Origin: Sciurus carolinensis
Taxonomy: Eukaryota > Chordata > Mammalia > Rodentia > Sciuridae
NCBI RefSeq assembly: GCF_902686445.1
Contig: NW_025920104.1
Coordinates: 7,874,001-7,938,000 of the forward strand
Reading direction: 5' to 3'
DNA length: 64,000 nt
In this document: one piece after another, positions 33,494 through 44,863 of the stretch
Layout: each line of letters opens with the position of its first letter
Numbering within the stretch: the stretch's first letter is position 1
Notes under the pieces: model-generated
What the model saw: the letters and a program-made list of their open reading frames with translations, nothing else
What the model was told of the DNA's origin: nothing
Databases searched by the model: none
Position numbers and translations under genes: made by a program

Positions 33494-33803
33494 CAATTAT
33501 CCCTTAGTATCTGGAACACCCAGGGATAACCAACATCCATGAATGCTCAGCTGCCTTACAATTACAAAGGCAAAGTGATTAAATATTTACACATAATCTA
33601 TGCACTTCATCTTGTGTACTTCATATCATCTCTAGATTACTCAGAATACCTCCTTCAATGTAAATTCTACATAGTTGTTTTATTGTGTTGTTCAGGAAAT
33701 GACAACAATGTAAAATGTCTGTATATGTTCACCAGAGTACAATTTTTTTCCCAAATACCTTTTACAAGTTGTTGGTAAACACACAGACACAGAGAGCCAA
33801 CTG
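33494..33803 (+). mobile_element. Tigger-type DNA transposon remnant
   Basis: 'cccttagtatctgg', 'tgaatgctcagctgccttac', 'atctctagattactcagaat' and 'gttgttttattgtgttgttc' follow the well known Tigger (pogo/mariner-like) terminal sequence. The outer ends CAATTATCCCT and AGAGCCAACTG are imperfect inverted repeats. It is internally deleted and has no transposase frame. Confidence 0.7.
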
Positions 33804-34327
33804 GACTCTCACCACTGGTAGGAATGTAAAATTGTAGAGCCACCTTTGTAAACAGTTTGACAATTCATCCAAAGTTTAAACATAAAGTTACTTTATGACC
33901 CAGCAGTTCTACCTCTACATATATACTAAGGGAACTGAAAATGTATACCAACACAAAAATATGTAGTCAAAGGATGTAAACAATACAAATGACCATCAAT
34001 GGATCAATGCATAGCAAAATAGGGTACACCCATACAATAAAATATTAGTTGGACAGAAACAGAAATATAGTACTACCACATGACACAGTTTAGATCAATC
34101 TTGAAAATATAGTAGATAGAAAGAGTTGATAACAGAAATTTATGTATTAATAGGATTTCATCCATGTGAAAGAACAGAACAGGCAAATCTATAGGTTCAG
34201 AAAGTAAGTCAGTGGTTGCTAAGGGCTACAGAGTTAAGGAGAGCATGACTGAGAGGTACAGGGTACAAATTTTTTTTGAGGTAATAAGAATGTTTTAAAT
34301 TTGACTACGGTGATGATTGAACATACT

Positions 34328-34889
34328 GTGATGGGCTGAGAGATCTGGCTCCATAAGAATGTTATAGGCAAGACTAAAATGGAAATGACTAAACAGACTC
34401 CATTTTGCTCTAAGACTCCATGTTATGTAGGAAATAAGTTTCTCCCATGAGAACACCCCACCTCTGTACCCATCATCAGTTACTTAATGTGACATGGTTA
34501 ACAATACAAAATGACAATTCCTATGTATGTAAAGAAAAATTGCTCTCTTTTGATTCCTATTGCTCCTAAGCAATGTACCATGTGAACAGTGATTGTATGG
34601 ATGGTAGTAACCCTTCTTTAGTTTGTACCAAGGTAAGGGTCATTTTGACCCACTTCTCCATCTGTTGATGATCTCATGATGCTAGTTTGTAATTTTAAAT
34701 CATAGCAACAGACACTTATGATCGATGTGATTTTTGGTATAAGAAGCCCTACAACACTATGGTCAGGGATGTTCTCCCAATAGCCATTTTTTGGGGCATT
34801 GTGTGAGACAGTCAGCCAGCTGGCTTAATAAAGACTCTCAAATTTGTACTTCTCAGTGGTCATTGGTCTGTTCATAAGTTGCATCCATA
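34328..34889 (+). mobile_element. Solo LTR of an endogenous retrovirus
   Basis: About 560 bp beginning TGTGATGGGCTGAG and ending ...CATAACA. It contains 'agactccattttgctctaag', a TATA-like 'gtataagaagccc' near 34738 and an AATAAA polyadenylation signal at about 34827, in the right order for U3-R-U5. Old L1 3' UTR sequence continues on both sides, which fits an insertion. No internal viral genes remain. Confidence 0.75.
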
Positions 34890-35067
34890 ACAATATCTAT
34901 AAATACAAAAAACACCATTGAGTCCTACCCAAGTGGGTGAATTGCATGACATGGGCAGAAAATCTCAGTGAAGCTGTCTGAAAACTACAGTGACTATTAC
35001 TAAGATAAGAACCACAGTATATTTAAGAAAACTGATGTGAATGCAGGGATGACTGCTCTGTAATAGA

Positions 35068-35267
35068 CTGTTGTTCCTTTTGTTTTGTTTTGTACTGGGA
35101 TTGAACCCAGCTCCACTTTACCACTGAGCTACATCACAGTCCTTTTGGGTTTTTATTTTAAGGTAGGGTCTTGTTAAATTGCTGGGACTGGCTCTGAACT
35201 TGTGATCCTCCTGCCTCATCCTCCTGAGTTGCTGGGATTATAGGCATGCACCACCATGCCCCGCTGA
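35068..35267 (-). mobile_element. Composite B1-ID SINE with 11-bp target-site duplication
   Basis: On the minus strand a B1-like half (GGCATGGTGGTGCATGCCTA, 'gaggcaggaggatcacaag') is followed by an ID-like half ('ctcagtggtaaagtggagct', 'gggttcaatcccagtac') and an A-rich tail. 'tctgtaataga' flanks it at 35057-35067 and 35268-35278. The intact duplication shows that the dimer moved as one unit. Confidence 0.95.
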
Positions 35268-35278
35268 TCTGTAATAGA

Positions 35279-37337
35279 TAAGATAAATTAACAGATTTGG
35301 GTTTTCATCCTTGCTTTAAGAAAATTATGTTGTCATATAAAAATATTTCTTTGTACTCGTATCCAAAGAAATTAGAGCTATATGATCCACTGACCAAATA
35401 AATATGGCCTTGTAATTTTTGTGATAAAAAAGAGAAAAAAGGGATTTTTTTCAAAATTTAAGATTGGAATTAACAAATTTGCTTCTATTCCTTATCACAA
35501 CTACTTCTAGTTCTTTGAAATTGGTATCCTCCTTTTAATTTTACTGCCTCTTTACAAAACTTAAGCAGAACTTCCAGAAATTATGCACTTTTTAAGCTTA
35601 GGACAACATACTATCTCCTGGATCTCCTGGGGTATCTTACTGTCAATTACTACAAATTTTGATGAGTCTGGTTACATACTATTTTCATTTACTTGCCTCT
35701 TAGAGGGGAAAAAACAAAAACAAAAAACAAATGGATTTTTCTCTTTCAAGTAGTTCTTCATATTTGAAATCTGCAGCCCTTCTGCTACCACTTTCCATCA
35801 AAAATTCTTTCTGCTTCTTCCTCTCCCCCTACTTCCTTCCTTTCTCTCTGGATATCAAGTTACTTTAGGACACTGATGTGTAGGTAAGAAGCTTGTTTAG
35901 TAGGCAGGAAATCAAAGTGAAGGAGATACACAAGCAACAGTGCCTGTTTTGCACAGGCAACAGTGAAATCTGAAGTATTTTCCTTGCCCTGACCTGTCAG
36001 CTCTCAATGATGGAAAGAGCTCTCCCTCTGAGTCTAATGGACAAATAATAGTAGATTCCAGGACCTTGGCCTCCCTTTTGTATGTTCTATGTTATCACCT
36101 TTTGTTAATTAATTTTCATCTAGAAGTAAGTAATGAAATTTTGAACTTGTAAATTTTCCATTTACTCTGATATATTGTGTTTAAATTTAATTAAGTTACA
36201 ACTATTTATTTCCTAATATGATTAATTTATTCCTTGAGGCCCCTATCTATACTTACTGTCTTCATTTTCTTATTTTCCACCCATTCTTCAACCCAAAGCA
36301 CAGAAATTGCTATTGACATGGTTTGTTCGTTGCAAGATTCAGTAGCTATTTTGTGATTTTTTTTTCTTATTGAACTTTTCAGCAGCAATAGCATGATTAC
36401 CTACCAATTGCTGTACCAGTGAATCAATGAATCGATGAATGAATGCTATTTGGAGACCACATGCTAGTAGCTGACTGACTTAAAAATTCTTAAAGTTCAT
36501 TCTCAAATATGCTGAGTTCAGAGGAAGTAATTTCTGATTTGCATTCATTATCTTTATGTTGTTTAGAATTGCACTCTCAGAAAGTCATTGATCTTCATGT
36601 GTCTACCCCCACACACCCATGTATCTACACTGAATAGAACCAAGAAGGCTTTCATTGCTAAGGTGATAGTTTGAAAATAGATTCTGCTTTCATTTGGATC
36701 TGATTTATTTTCTGGATTTCCTAACCATTCACTTTTAGGATTTTCATACTGATTTTATGTTCATTTTTTATGTTTTAGTATCTTAAGCCACTACAATTAT
36801 TTTGCTGTGGTCTGATGCATGGCTTTTCAAACCATTTTATCTCCATCCTGGACACAAACCTAGTGTGTTAGCAATAGTTATCATTTGTGGTATTTACTAA
36901 ATATCTCACCCTGTTTTCTTACAGACATATGGTTTGTTGCTCTTCTCATTTTGACTTTAGGCAAAATCACTTGACTTCCATTGGCTAATGAGATAAAGGG
37001 GAGTGGCAGATGTCATTATTGGATAGATGCTTTAGGATTCAAATTTCCTTCCACTGCTGCAGTGTTTGCATAGAACTAATTACTATAATTGACCTAACCA
37101 GAGAATGCTCTCTATCCCTAAGGAGGGGAAATTTTATAACATGGAAAGATTTTATGATCCAGTGATGACTATGTGTTTCCATTCTTCCTCTTTCTGAATG
37201 GTAGCATTTATTTGGGTTAACTTGTCCCTATTCTTCCATTATGTGTATTGAGTATGTGGAATATAGAGAGATTGTCCTATAATTTTTAAGTCTTTAGATC
37301 AAAAGAAGCTGAACTGAGACCTAATTTAAATTTTGTT
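35279..37337. other. 2 kb of unassigned non-coding sequence
   Basis: No gene is seen. The part at 36950-37060 ('cttgacttccattggctaat...') resembles an old dispersed repeat also seen near 58200, but the match is weak. Confidence 0.5.
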
Positions 37338-37421
37338 TGTTTGTTTTACAGTACTGGGGATCAAACCCAAGATCTCTACCATGCTAGGCAAGTGCTCTAC
37401 CAGTAAGTTACATACCAAGCT
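37338..37421 (-). mobile_element. Degraded ID SINE
   Basis: 'gtactggggatcaaacccaa' and 'atgctaggcaagtgctctac' are antisense ID modules, followed by a changed 'cagtaagttacat' segment. Confidence 0.8.
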
Positions 37422-38018
37422 ATCTAATTAGAAATTATAACATATCACTCTCTGTATTTGTATAAATCTATGCATGACCCAGGAACTGGACTCAACTTTG
37501 AAGTTAATTCAATAGCTACGCACAAATTAGAAGGTGATCACTTCTTTTGAGATGATAATGAAGCAACCCAGAAAGTGGTTTTGGAAATAAGATAGCCATC
37601 CAACTGTGGAGCAGTGACTATATGATAATTAGAGCTTCCCTGATGACCTGGTTTGGAAATGTTCCAGAAGTGAGAATCAACTTCAGTTTGTGAAGCCAAT
37701 GAACATTTTGGTGTTGCTTTTTACCATAATATAACCTAGCTTATCTTGACTACTATGACCAAAATAAATAATCCAGTAACCCTTGGAATTAGCTTGGATT
37801 TGTGAATGAATTACTGTGAATGAATTACTTTCAGACATAGCCTATAAAACCTCACATGTATGATCTTCCTTTCTTTTTACCCAGTTACCAAATGAACACA
37901 GAGAGCTCTATGGTTATCTTAAAGGTAGAATGATAAAACCAAAAGTTCCTGCTAATTAGGAGCTTCTGTTTTGGCCTTCAGTACTTTTTTTTTTAGGTTA
38001 AACCATGGATATTTGGGA
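37422..38018. other. Unassigned sequence
   Basis: No gene or recognised repeat is seen. Confidence 0.6.
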
Positions 38019-38438
38019 TTGCTATGGATTTAATGTCTATGTTCCTCCAAATGTTATATATTGAAATCCTAACTACAATGTGATGAAATTTGAGATGAAG
38101 AATTTGAAAAGTAATGTGCATAAGATGAAATCAAGAAGATCAAGTTTTAATGATGGGATTACTCTCCTTTTAAGAGGGGACACCAGAGAGTACTCCTTTG
38201 CATGCACATGCGCTCTTGCAAGTGCTTGTGTGTTTGCTCATGTGCTCTCTCTCTTTGCCATGTGATAGCACATAGAAGGCAGCCATCTATAATCCAGGAA
38301 GAGACCCCCCTCACCAGAAATCACATCATCCAGGTACCTTGATCTTGGACTTCCAATCTCGAGAAGAGTGTGAAAATAAATTTTTGTTGTTTAAACCACC
38401 TAGTCTATGGTAATTTTTATGGCAGTCCAAGCTAAGAG
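38019..38438 (+). mobile_element. MLT1-like MaLR LTR
   Basis: 'tgctatggatttaatgtcta', 'atattgaaatcctaac', 'gaaggcagccatctataatc', 'ttgatcttggacttccaatc' and 'gtgaaaataaatttttgttg' followed by 'ttatggcagtccaagctaag' reproduce the MLT1 LTR order. The AATAAA at about 38375 is the LTR polyadenylation signal. The LTR is non-coding; the short frame at 38080-38265 lies within it and is not a gene. Confidence 0.85.
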
Positions 38439-39529
38439 AGGGATTTGTCTCTTAACAATTAGTATTTCCATAATAAATATATGTTGTGTAAGTTATTTTT
38501 CAAATAGCTCTTTGTATTTTCTATTTCTAGCATTTCTTCTCTCTAACTCACCATGTACAATTATGACAGGTTAATCCCCATAAAGTGAATCTCTAATTAT
38601 GTTCATCATGAATATTCTTCTTCAATTACCACACAAAATCCAATCCTCTTTTCTTCCTTTCTTGGATGTCCTCAACATATATCTTCAGTCTTACCTCTTA
38701 CTATAAGTTTATATATATCATACTATAAATCATATACTTTGTATACCTCATATCCTTTTTACTACTAGTAAAACAAAAAGCACATGTGGGCCATGAAGCA
38801 ATCAGCAGAGTAATGATTAAAGAACTGAATTGAGTTCCTCTTCCTCCCCACTCCTTCCCATCTCACACAAACACTTATCTTTCTAGCTAAATTTCTTCTG
38901 CAAACAACATAAATCACCAGGATATAATGAAATATGCAGTAAAGAGAAAGAATTGCATTTCCTTCTCTATTGAGCTGGCACTTTTGTATGGTAGTTAAGT
39001 GAGTACTCCATAAAGTACTTTTTGAAAAGAGACTTGAACAAAATATTACATCATCATCCCTACTCAGAATTTATCTATTAGTTGTGAAATGTTTAGAAAG
39101 GTACTTTTTATATAAACCTAAGCTGCCATAGGTGTATTTTGATGTGATCAAACAAGGAGAATGTCTTTTTGTTTTATTTTCACTATTTTATATGATTATA
39201 AAATTTTTACAGTTGTGACTTCCAGAAAATATACATTAGTGGAAGCTGAGAGACAATGTTACAAAATGCCTGAGCAATAAATAATAATTATACACCCATG
39301 AAACAGAGATGGTCATTTTATTGAAAAATGGTCAGTCTGGTAAATGAGTCTTTGATTCTATGTCAGCAATGTCAAGGCTGAAGTGCTCAGAATGAGCTTA
39401 GAAAGGAATCAAACTACTCTTACCATCCATCAGCACCTGTCCTTGTTCCTTGGAAGAGCTCCAGGGTCTTCCTAAAATGTTTCCTTCTTTAGTCCTTCAT
39501 AGTTGAAATAGAAAAAACTCCTACAAAGA
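38439..39529. other. Unassigned AT-rich sequence
   Basis: No gene or recognised repeat is seen. Confidence 0.6.
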
Positions 39530-41025
39530 CACAAATTACTGAAACTAATTTAAGAAGAACTCAAGCATTGAAAAGGCATAGAAAGTGAAGACAATGATCA
39601 GTAACCTTAAGCATCACAAAGAAAGCCCAAACACAGATGTCTAGCAAAGTCTTCCAATATTTAAACAGGAACTAATTTCCATCCTTCACACTTTCCCACA
39701 AAACAGGAAGGAACATGTCTCAATGTATTCTATGAAGTATTTCCCAGGTATCAACACTGGATAAAGACAACATGAAAGCTACAGACCAATATTTTTATGA
39801 CTATCAATAGAAAAAATTCTGAACAAAATAATTATGCATTGCTTAATGACAGGGATAATTTCCAAGAGATGCACTGTTGGGCAATTTGTCACTGTACAAA
39901 CATAGAGTATATTTACACAAACTAAGACTCTCAAGGCATTATGAGGCAGTATAGTCTTATGGGAGCATTCTCATGCATGCAGTCACTTATTGACTGGGAT
40001 GCTGCTATGAGGTGCTTGACAGTACTAGCAAATCATATCCATAAGTATTATCCAGATGGATATCCAGAAATCATATCCAGAAATAATATCCAGATGGATT
40101 AAACACATGAAAAGTGAACTTTATTCCTGGAATCCAAGACCAGTAACACACCACATTAAGAGAAAACAGGACAAAATTACATGGTGTGAACAGATATAGA
40201 ACAGCATATGGCAAAATTAAACACTCATTCCTGTTAAAAAGACTCAAAAGACTAGAAAGAGAGAGAACTTCCTCAACCTTATTAAACACATTTATGAAAA
40301 ATCCACAGCTAGTATTATACTCGATGGTGAAAGATTGAATGCTTTCCCTGTAAGATCAGGTAGAAGATAAAAATGTTTTCTCTTGCTACTTCTATGTAGT
40401 ATTGTAGTGGAGGTTCTAGGGAAGGACAATTGGATAAGAAAATAGAATGAGAACCATGAAGTTTGGAAAAGAATAAGTAAAATTTTAAATATACTTGTAG
40501 AGAATATGAGCTTGCACAAGAAAAATTCTAAGACAATTGCTAAAACTCTATTTAAAAGAATAAACTCAGCAGTGTCACAGGCATCAATAAATATATGAAA
40601 AAGAGATTCTATTTTGATAGAGTAGCAATCAATCAACTGAAATGAAATTAAAAATTAACACAGAAAGATATGCTTGGGTATACACCTAACAAGACAAGCG
40701 AACTGTATACTCTGAAAACTATAGAACACTGTGTGAGAATTTAAATAATTTCTAAAAGATTTAAGATCATACATCAATGATTTCATTGATATGAAATGTA
40801 CAGAATAGGCAAACCTGTACAGAAAGTGGACTAGTGGTACCCCAGGGCTGGGTGGCATGGTGTGGTAGATTTGTGGGAGAAGTAAGTGGTGAGGTGCTTC
40901 TTTTGGTAGTAAAAAGTATCCTAAAATTGGTTTTGGTTATAGCTAGAAAACAAATATATCGAGTCATAAATTTTGCCTTCTAATTGGGTGAAAAATCTCA
41001 GGAAAGTTATTTAGAAAAAAATTAA
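39530..41025 (+). mobile_element. Old L1 ORF2 fragment, plus strand
   Basis: 'ctacagaccaatatttttat' (RT N-terminal region), 'gaacttcctcaaccttatta', 'aaaaatccacagctagtatt', 'gatggtgaaagattgaatgc' and 'atacacctaacaagacaag' follow old mammalian L1 ORF2 in order. The catalytic FADD region is lost. Near 40770 the sequence jumps to 3' UTR-like sequence ('gtggactagtggtaccccag'). It is interrupted by a DNA transposon at 39827-40023 and a short imperfect 'atatccaga' repeat at 40035-40100. Confidence 0.75.
39827..40023 (+). mobile_element. Small non-autonomous DNA transposon fossil
   Basis: 'attatgcattgcttaatgac', 'agggataatttccaagagat', 'gggcaatttgtcactgtaca', 'agtcttatgggagca' and the end 'tgctatgaggtgcttgacag' follow a known mammalian repeat whose ends are complementary ('catgcgtcgcttaacgac' type). 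It is inserted between two pieces of the same old L1. Confidence 0.6.
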
Positions 41026-41030
41026 TTAAC

Positions 41031-41800
41031 AATATAAAATAACTCCTGTCAGAATGGCAATTATCAAGAATATAAGTAACAATATATGTTGACAAGGATA
41101 TGGGAAAAAAGATTCATTCACACATTGCTGGTGGAACTGCAAATTGGTGCAACCTCTATGGAAAGCAGTGTGGGGATTCCTTAGAAAACTTAGAATGGAA
41201 CCAATATTTGAACCAGTTATTCCACTACTCAGTTTATACCCAAAGGACTTAAAATCAGTATATAACAGTGATGCAGTCACATCAATGTTTTTAGCAGCTC
41301 AGTTCACAATAGTCAAGTTATGGAAGTAACCGTGGTGCCCATCAACAGATGAATGGATAAAGGAAATGTGTTATATAGACACACAATGGAATATTACTCA
41401 GCCATAAAGAAGGATGAAATTACCATATTTGCCAGTAAATGGAAGGAACTGGAGAATATCATGTTAAATGAAATAAACCAGTCCCAAAAAAACCAAAGCC
41501 TTAAATGTTCTTTCTGCTTTGTGGATGCTAACCCACGACAAGGGAGGGTGGAGAGGGGAAGAATAGAAGTACATTGGATTAGACAAAGTGGAATAAAGGG
41601 AAGGGAGCATGGAGGGGAATAGAAAAGACAGTAGAATTAATCAGACATAACTTTACTATCCTTGCATATGAATACATGTTCAGGGTAACTCCACAACATG
41701 TACAACCACAAGAATAGAATCCTAAATAGAGTAAGTTACACTCCATGTATGTACAATATGTCAAAATACACTCTGCTGTCCCGTATATCTAAAGAGAATC
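41031..41800 (+). mobile_element. 5'-truncated L1 3' end, plus strand, intermediate age
   Basis: It covers the ORF2 C terminus and 3' UTR: 'gaatggcaattatcaagaat', 'ctgctggtggaactgcaaat'-like sequence at 41127, YLYPKDLKS and MEYYSAIKKDEITIFASKW in translation (open pieces 41144-41329 and 41353-41622). It is more diverged than A-E and ends in a UTR without telomere-like repeats. The C-terminal Cys region is incomplete. Confidence 0.85.
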
Positions 41801-42169
41801 AAACATATATACATATGATCAGTTTTATAGAATTCACTATTTTTAATATTAAAATTCATAAGTTCTTATAATGCACTCTTTAATCATATTTTATAACTTG
41901 CACTTGCTTTGTATCAAAAATGCTATGAGTTTGCTCATATCAATTCTCTTCTAATTGTATACTTAGTGTCCTAAACAAAATACCTTATCTATTATCCTTG
42001 CTAATAGATCTTAAATTGCTTTATATTCCTCTTTAAAACATATTTTGTATTTTCTTTTCAATAATATATATATATATATATTTTAGAGAATGATTAAACT
42101 ATCCCATACACATGTATGACTATACCATAGTAAATTTCAAATTTACATACATCCATATTACAGTAATTA
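41801..42169. other. Unassigned AT-rich sequence with short (TA)n
   Basis: No gene is seen. A TA run lies at about 42064-42082. Confidence 0.6.
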
Positions 42170-42335
42170 AAAAATAATAATAGGGGAAAGATAAGTAAAG
42201 ATTAAGGAAAGGAAGCAGGAGGGGTGGGAAAGGAGAAGTAACCTGGAGCAAATTATATTATGTGCTTCTATTGTGTAGAAATGAACCCCAATATTGCATC
42301 TATAATAAAATGATAAAAAAGAAAAATAAGACCTA
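42170..42335 (+). mobile_element. Possible L1 3' UTR fragment
   Basis: A purine-rich stretch, 'ggaagcaggaggggtgggaa', is followed by 'gagcaaattatattatgtgc' and an 'ataataaaatga' end. This has the composition and order of an older L1 3' UTR. Confidence 0.45.
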
Positions 42336-42394
42336 CATTACAAAACTTGTTTTCAAATTTAGTTTGTTGTGCAGGTATTTTAAGCTTTACTTTT

Positions 42395-43225
42395 TTATAT
42401 CCTACTTTATTTTTTGCTTTTATTTGTGCATTATAGTTGCACTTAATAGTTGGGATTATTTTAACTTGGTCATACATGCAGGAATTTCATTTACTCCACT
42501 TAAGTCCCTAGAGACCCCTTTTCTCTTCCCTCCTCCCTATTTCTCTTTTCCTACTCTCCATAACTCATTTTGTTAACACATCCAGTTTTTTAAAAAAACC
42601 CTTTGTCTTAGAATTTTAGATATTGTATGTATTGCTGAATTCTTATGCAAATACCAAAGTAACCCCTAGCAAAACTGAGATGTAGGATATTTCTCGCCTT
42701 CTTGCTTTCTATCCTAGTTAATATCTACCTTAAACACATCTCTATTTTGACATCTACCTCCATGAATAAGATTGATATATTTTGACCCTATATAGATGGA
42801 GTATTCATATAGTACAAAACTTTCTTTGGTTTTTAAAATATATAATAAGATTCACCAGCTTTTATATGTAGACAGTTTGCTCTGTTTTATCACTATGCAG
42901 TATTTCACTGCATATATGTTGTTATTTAATCAGTCTATTGCTGAAGAATTCTTTGGTGATTGGAAATTTTGGGTTACAATAAGCTTGCTATGAACATTCT
43001 TGTTCATGTTTTTTGGTGAATGTGTGCAACTCATTTTTATAGGGCATATATTTAGGAGTAGTACTGCTGGGTCATCAGGAACATGTATAAAACTTAGTGG
43101 ATACCACCAGTTTTCCAAGGTAGCTTTCACTAATTTACAGTTTAACTATCAATGTGTGAGTTTTATTCTATAGCCATACTACCTTATCTCCTTGAGTTTT
43201 AATTTACATTTCTGTGTGATTAATG
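42395..43225 (-). mobile_element. Old L1 3' end, minus strand
   Basis: Antisense of L1 3' UTR (T-rich start, 'gtgcattatagttgcactta') followed by a degraded ORF2 C terminus. Landmarks are 'atggagtattcatatagtac', 'taggagtagtactgctgggt', 'ccagttttccaaggtagctt' and 'ccttgagttttaatttacat'. No open frame of note. Confidence 0.75.
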
Positions 43226-43289
43226 CTGCCAACCAACTGTTGGGCTGAAGTAGGCCCATAAGGTTGAGGTTGTTGGCCTTATTCTAACA

Positions 43290-44340
43290 TCATTTGGCCA
43301 CTCTTCAGATTTCCCAGTTCTCCTTGTCTCCCATCCTATGAATGTCGGTGCCCTTGAGTTCAGTTCTCAGCCTACATCACTCCCTTGGTACCTAATTCAG
43401 ACATATTTTTGAAGTTATAAATTTCTAATTTTTATATTCTGCTTCTCTCTCCTGAATTTCTAATATATCTACTATTTATTCAGATCTTGTCTATCTCCAC
43501 CCTTCTAATTCCTCTGCCTTTGTCTCAGAATCTTCCTTATCTCAGTACGTGGCAAATTTATCCTTCTGGTTATTTAAGTCAAAAAAGTTATCTTAGGCTA
43601 TTGGTTTTTATAGGTAAGTAAATCCTATCAATTCTTTAAAAGCCTGTGTTGGGCACAGCTGATTCCAATGGTTTCATTGCTAACTCACCGTAGCAGCCTC
43701 CTAGAGAGTCCCACAGCTTCCACACTAACCTAGCCTGTTTTAAAGTAGCAGTCTGAGAGATGCTTTTAAAATATACATCAGATCTGTTCTCAAAATGTGC
43801 CAATGGTTTTTAAGTTCACTTAATTTAAAGCTAAGAGGCTCCTCTTGTTTCTGAGTTAGTATTTGCTTTAGTCACTCACTGCTTGTAGCCCTTTGGGTTC
43901 CTTGCAGTTTCTGGAGCATTTAAGCATAGCAGTGATATTTTTGCCTGTTTGTGTTCCTGAATGGATTTATCCAGATGTCTGCATGGTTTGCTCTGTAAAC
44001 ATTTTCATTTGTCAATGTTCCTTTATTTCATTTTATTTATTTATTGACTTACTTATACATGGTGCTGAGAATCAAACCCAATGCCTCACACGTCAGGCAA
44101 GCACTCCACCACTGAGCTACAACCCCAGCCCTTGCTCTGTAATCTTCTGTTTCTCACAAAAGACCTGAAGTTTGTGAGGTCATTCCTCACTACTCTCTAC
44201 CATACTACCTTCATCCTGCACTTTGCTATTTCACCTTGTATAGTTTTTATAAAAACTATTTATGGTATCTTATGCTTTGTAGTTTATTTCTATTGAAATG
44301 TAAGTTCTACATTATGGGGAGGGATCACTGATTTCCTAAA
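43290..44340 (+). mobile_element. L2 LINE fragment, interrupted by an ID element
   Basis: Pyrimidine-rich sequence with 'atacatcagatctgttctca', 'aatttaaagctaagaggctc', 'ctttgggttccttgcagttt', 'gaggtcattcctcac' and the 3' end 'aaatgtaagttctacattat' matches L2 in order. The 43290-43660 part is a weaker match. Confidence 0.6.
43999..44131 (-). mobile_element. ID SINE with 11-bp target-site duplication
   Basis: Antisense ID ('ggtgctgagaatcaaaccca', 'caggcaagcactccaccact', 'gagctacaaccccagccc') with a long A-rich tail at its left. 'ttgctctgtaa' occurs at 43988-43998 and 44132-44142. Confidence 0.92.
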
Positions 44341-44384
44341 ATGGGGGGCACATGGGAAGTGGTCAGTATGTATTGAAAGAATGA

Positions 44385-44590
44385 ATGCTGGAAAGAGCAT
44401 GGGATTTGAATTTAAACAGGAAATATTGAACAAACTCTCAGCTGGTATTTTTAGTGATGTGAAATTCAACAATTTACTTCAACAGTGTCTCTAAGACTCA
44501 ATTTCTGTAAAATAGAATTTATTCCTCATGACAATATCCTATGATGTAAATAAAATGTTTATGAGGGCTTATCACAGACATTCAGATATT
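44385..44590 (+). mobile_element. MIR SINE
   Basis: 'aagagcatgggatttgaatt', 'gtgatgtgaaattcaacaat' and 'taagactcaatttctgtaaa' parallel the MIR order (gagcacggactctggag, gtgtgaccttgggcaa, cctcagtttcctcatctgtaaa). Confidence 0.65.
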
Positions 44591-44719
44591 GACCTGTCCA
44601 TCTATCCATTCCCTAAGAAAACACCTGATATTTTTTTACAGTATGATTCAGTTTACTTTTGAGCAGTACACATTCCACATTTTCAAAGTTACAGAAAAAA
44701 GAGTTTAAAAACATCATGA

Positions 44720-44854
44720 GAGACTGGGGATATAGCTTAGTTGGTAGAGTACTTGCCTCACAAGCACAAGGCCCTGGGTTCAATCCCCAGCACAAAAAAA
44801 TAAATAAATAAAAATAAAAAATAAATAAAAATAAATAAAAAACAAAAAAAGAAC
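44720..44854 (+). mobile_element. Young-looking ID SINE with 9-bp target-site duplication
   Basis: 'ggggatatagcttagttggt', 'agagtacttgcctcacaagc' and 'ccctgggttcaatccccagc' form an almost consensus ID body with RNA polymerase III A and B box modules. It is followed by an A-rich (AAAT)n tail. 'acatcatga' flanks it at 44711-44719 and 44855-44863. Confidence 0.96.
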
Positions 44855-44863
44855 ACATCATGA

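Larger units (their letters stand above)
31865..34990 (+). mobile_element. Old L1 (L1M type), plus strand, split by four insertions
   Basis: Degraded L1 ORF2 can be followed in order through four blocks. Block 31865-32150 holds the 'ggtactgcaacaaagacaga' and 'ccaagatcactcagtggtct' region. Block 32626-32925 has 'aaattaactcaaaatgaatc' and 'aaatgtaagacatgaaacta'. Block 33355-33490 has 'atttctccaaggaagatata'. Block 33805-34327 is the C-terminal and 3' UTR part, with 'cccagcagttctacctctac' and 'agtcagtggttgctaagggc'. The last piece of UTR is at 34890-34990. The gaps are filled by two LTRs, a MaLR LTR and a Tigger. No frame is open. Confidence 0.78.

Noticed and set aside
34328..34889. Complete endogenous provirus
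   Set aside because: Only one LTR-like unit is present; no gag, pol or env sequence is visible on either side, and old L1 sequence resumes directly.
44720..44800. Functional tRNA gene
   Set aside because: A and B box modules are present, but the body is the ID SINE with an A-rich tail and target-site duplication.
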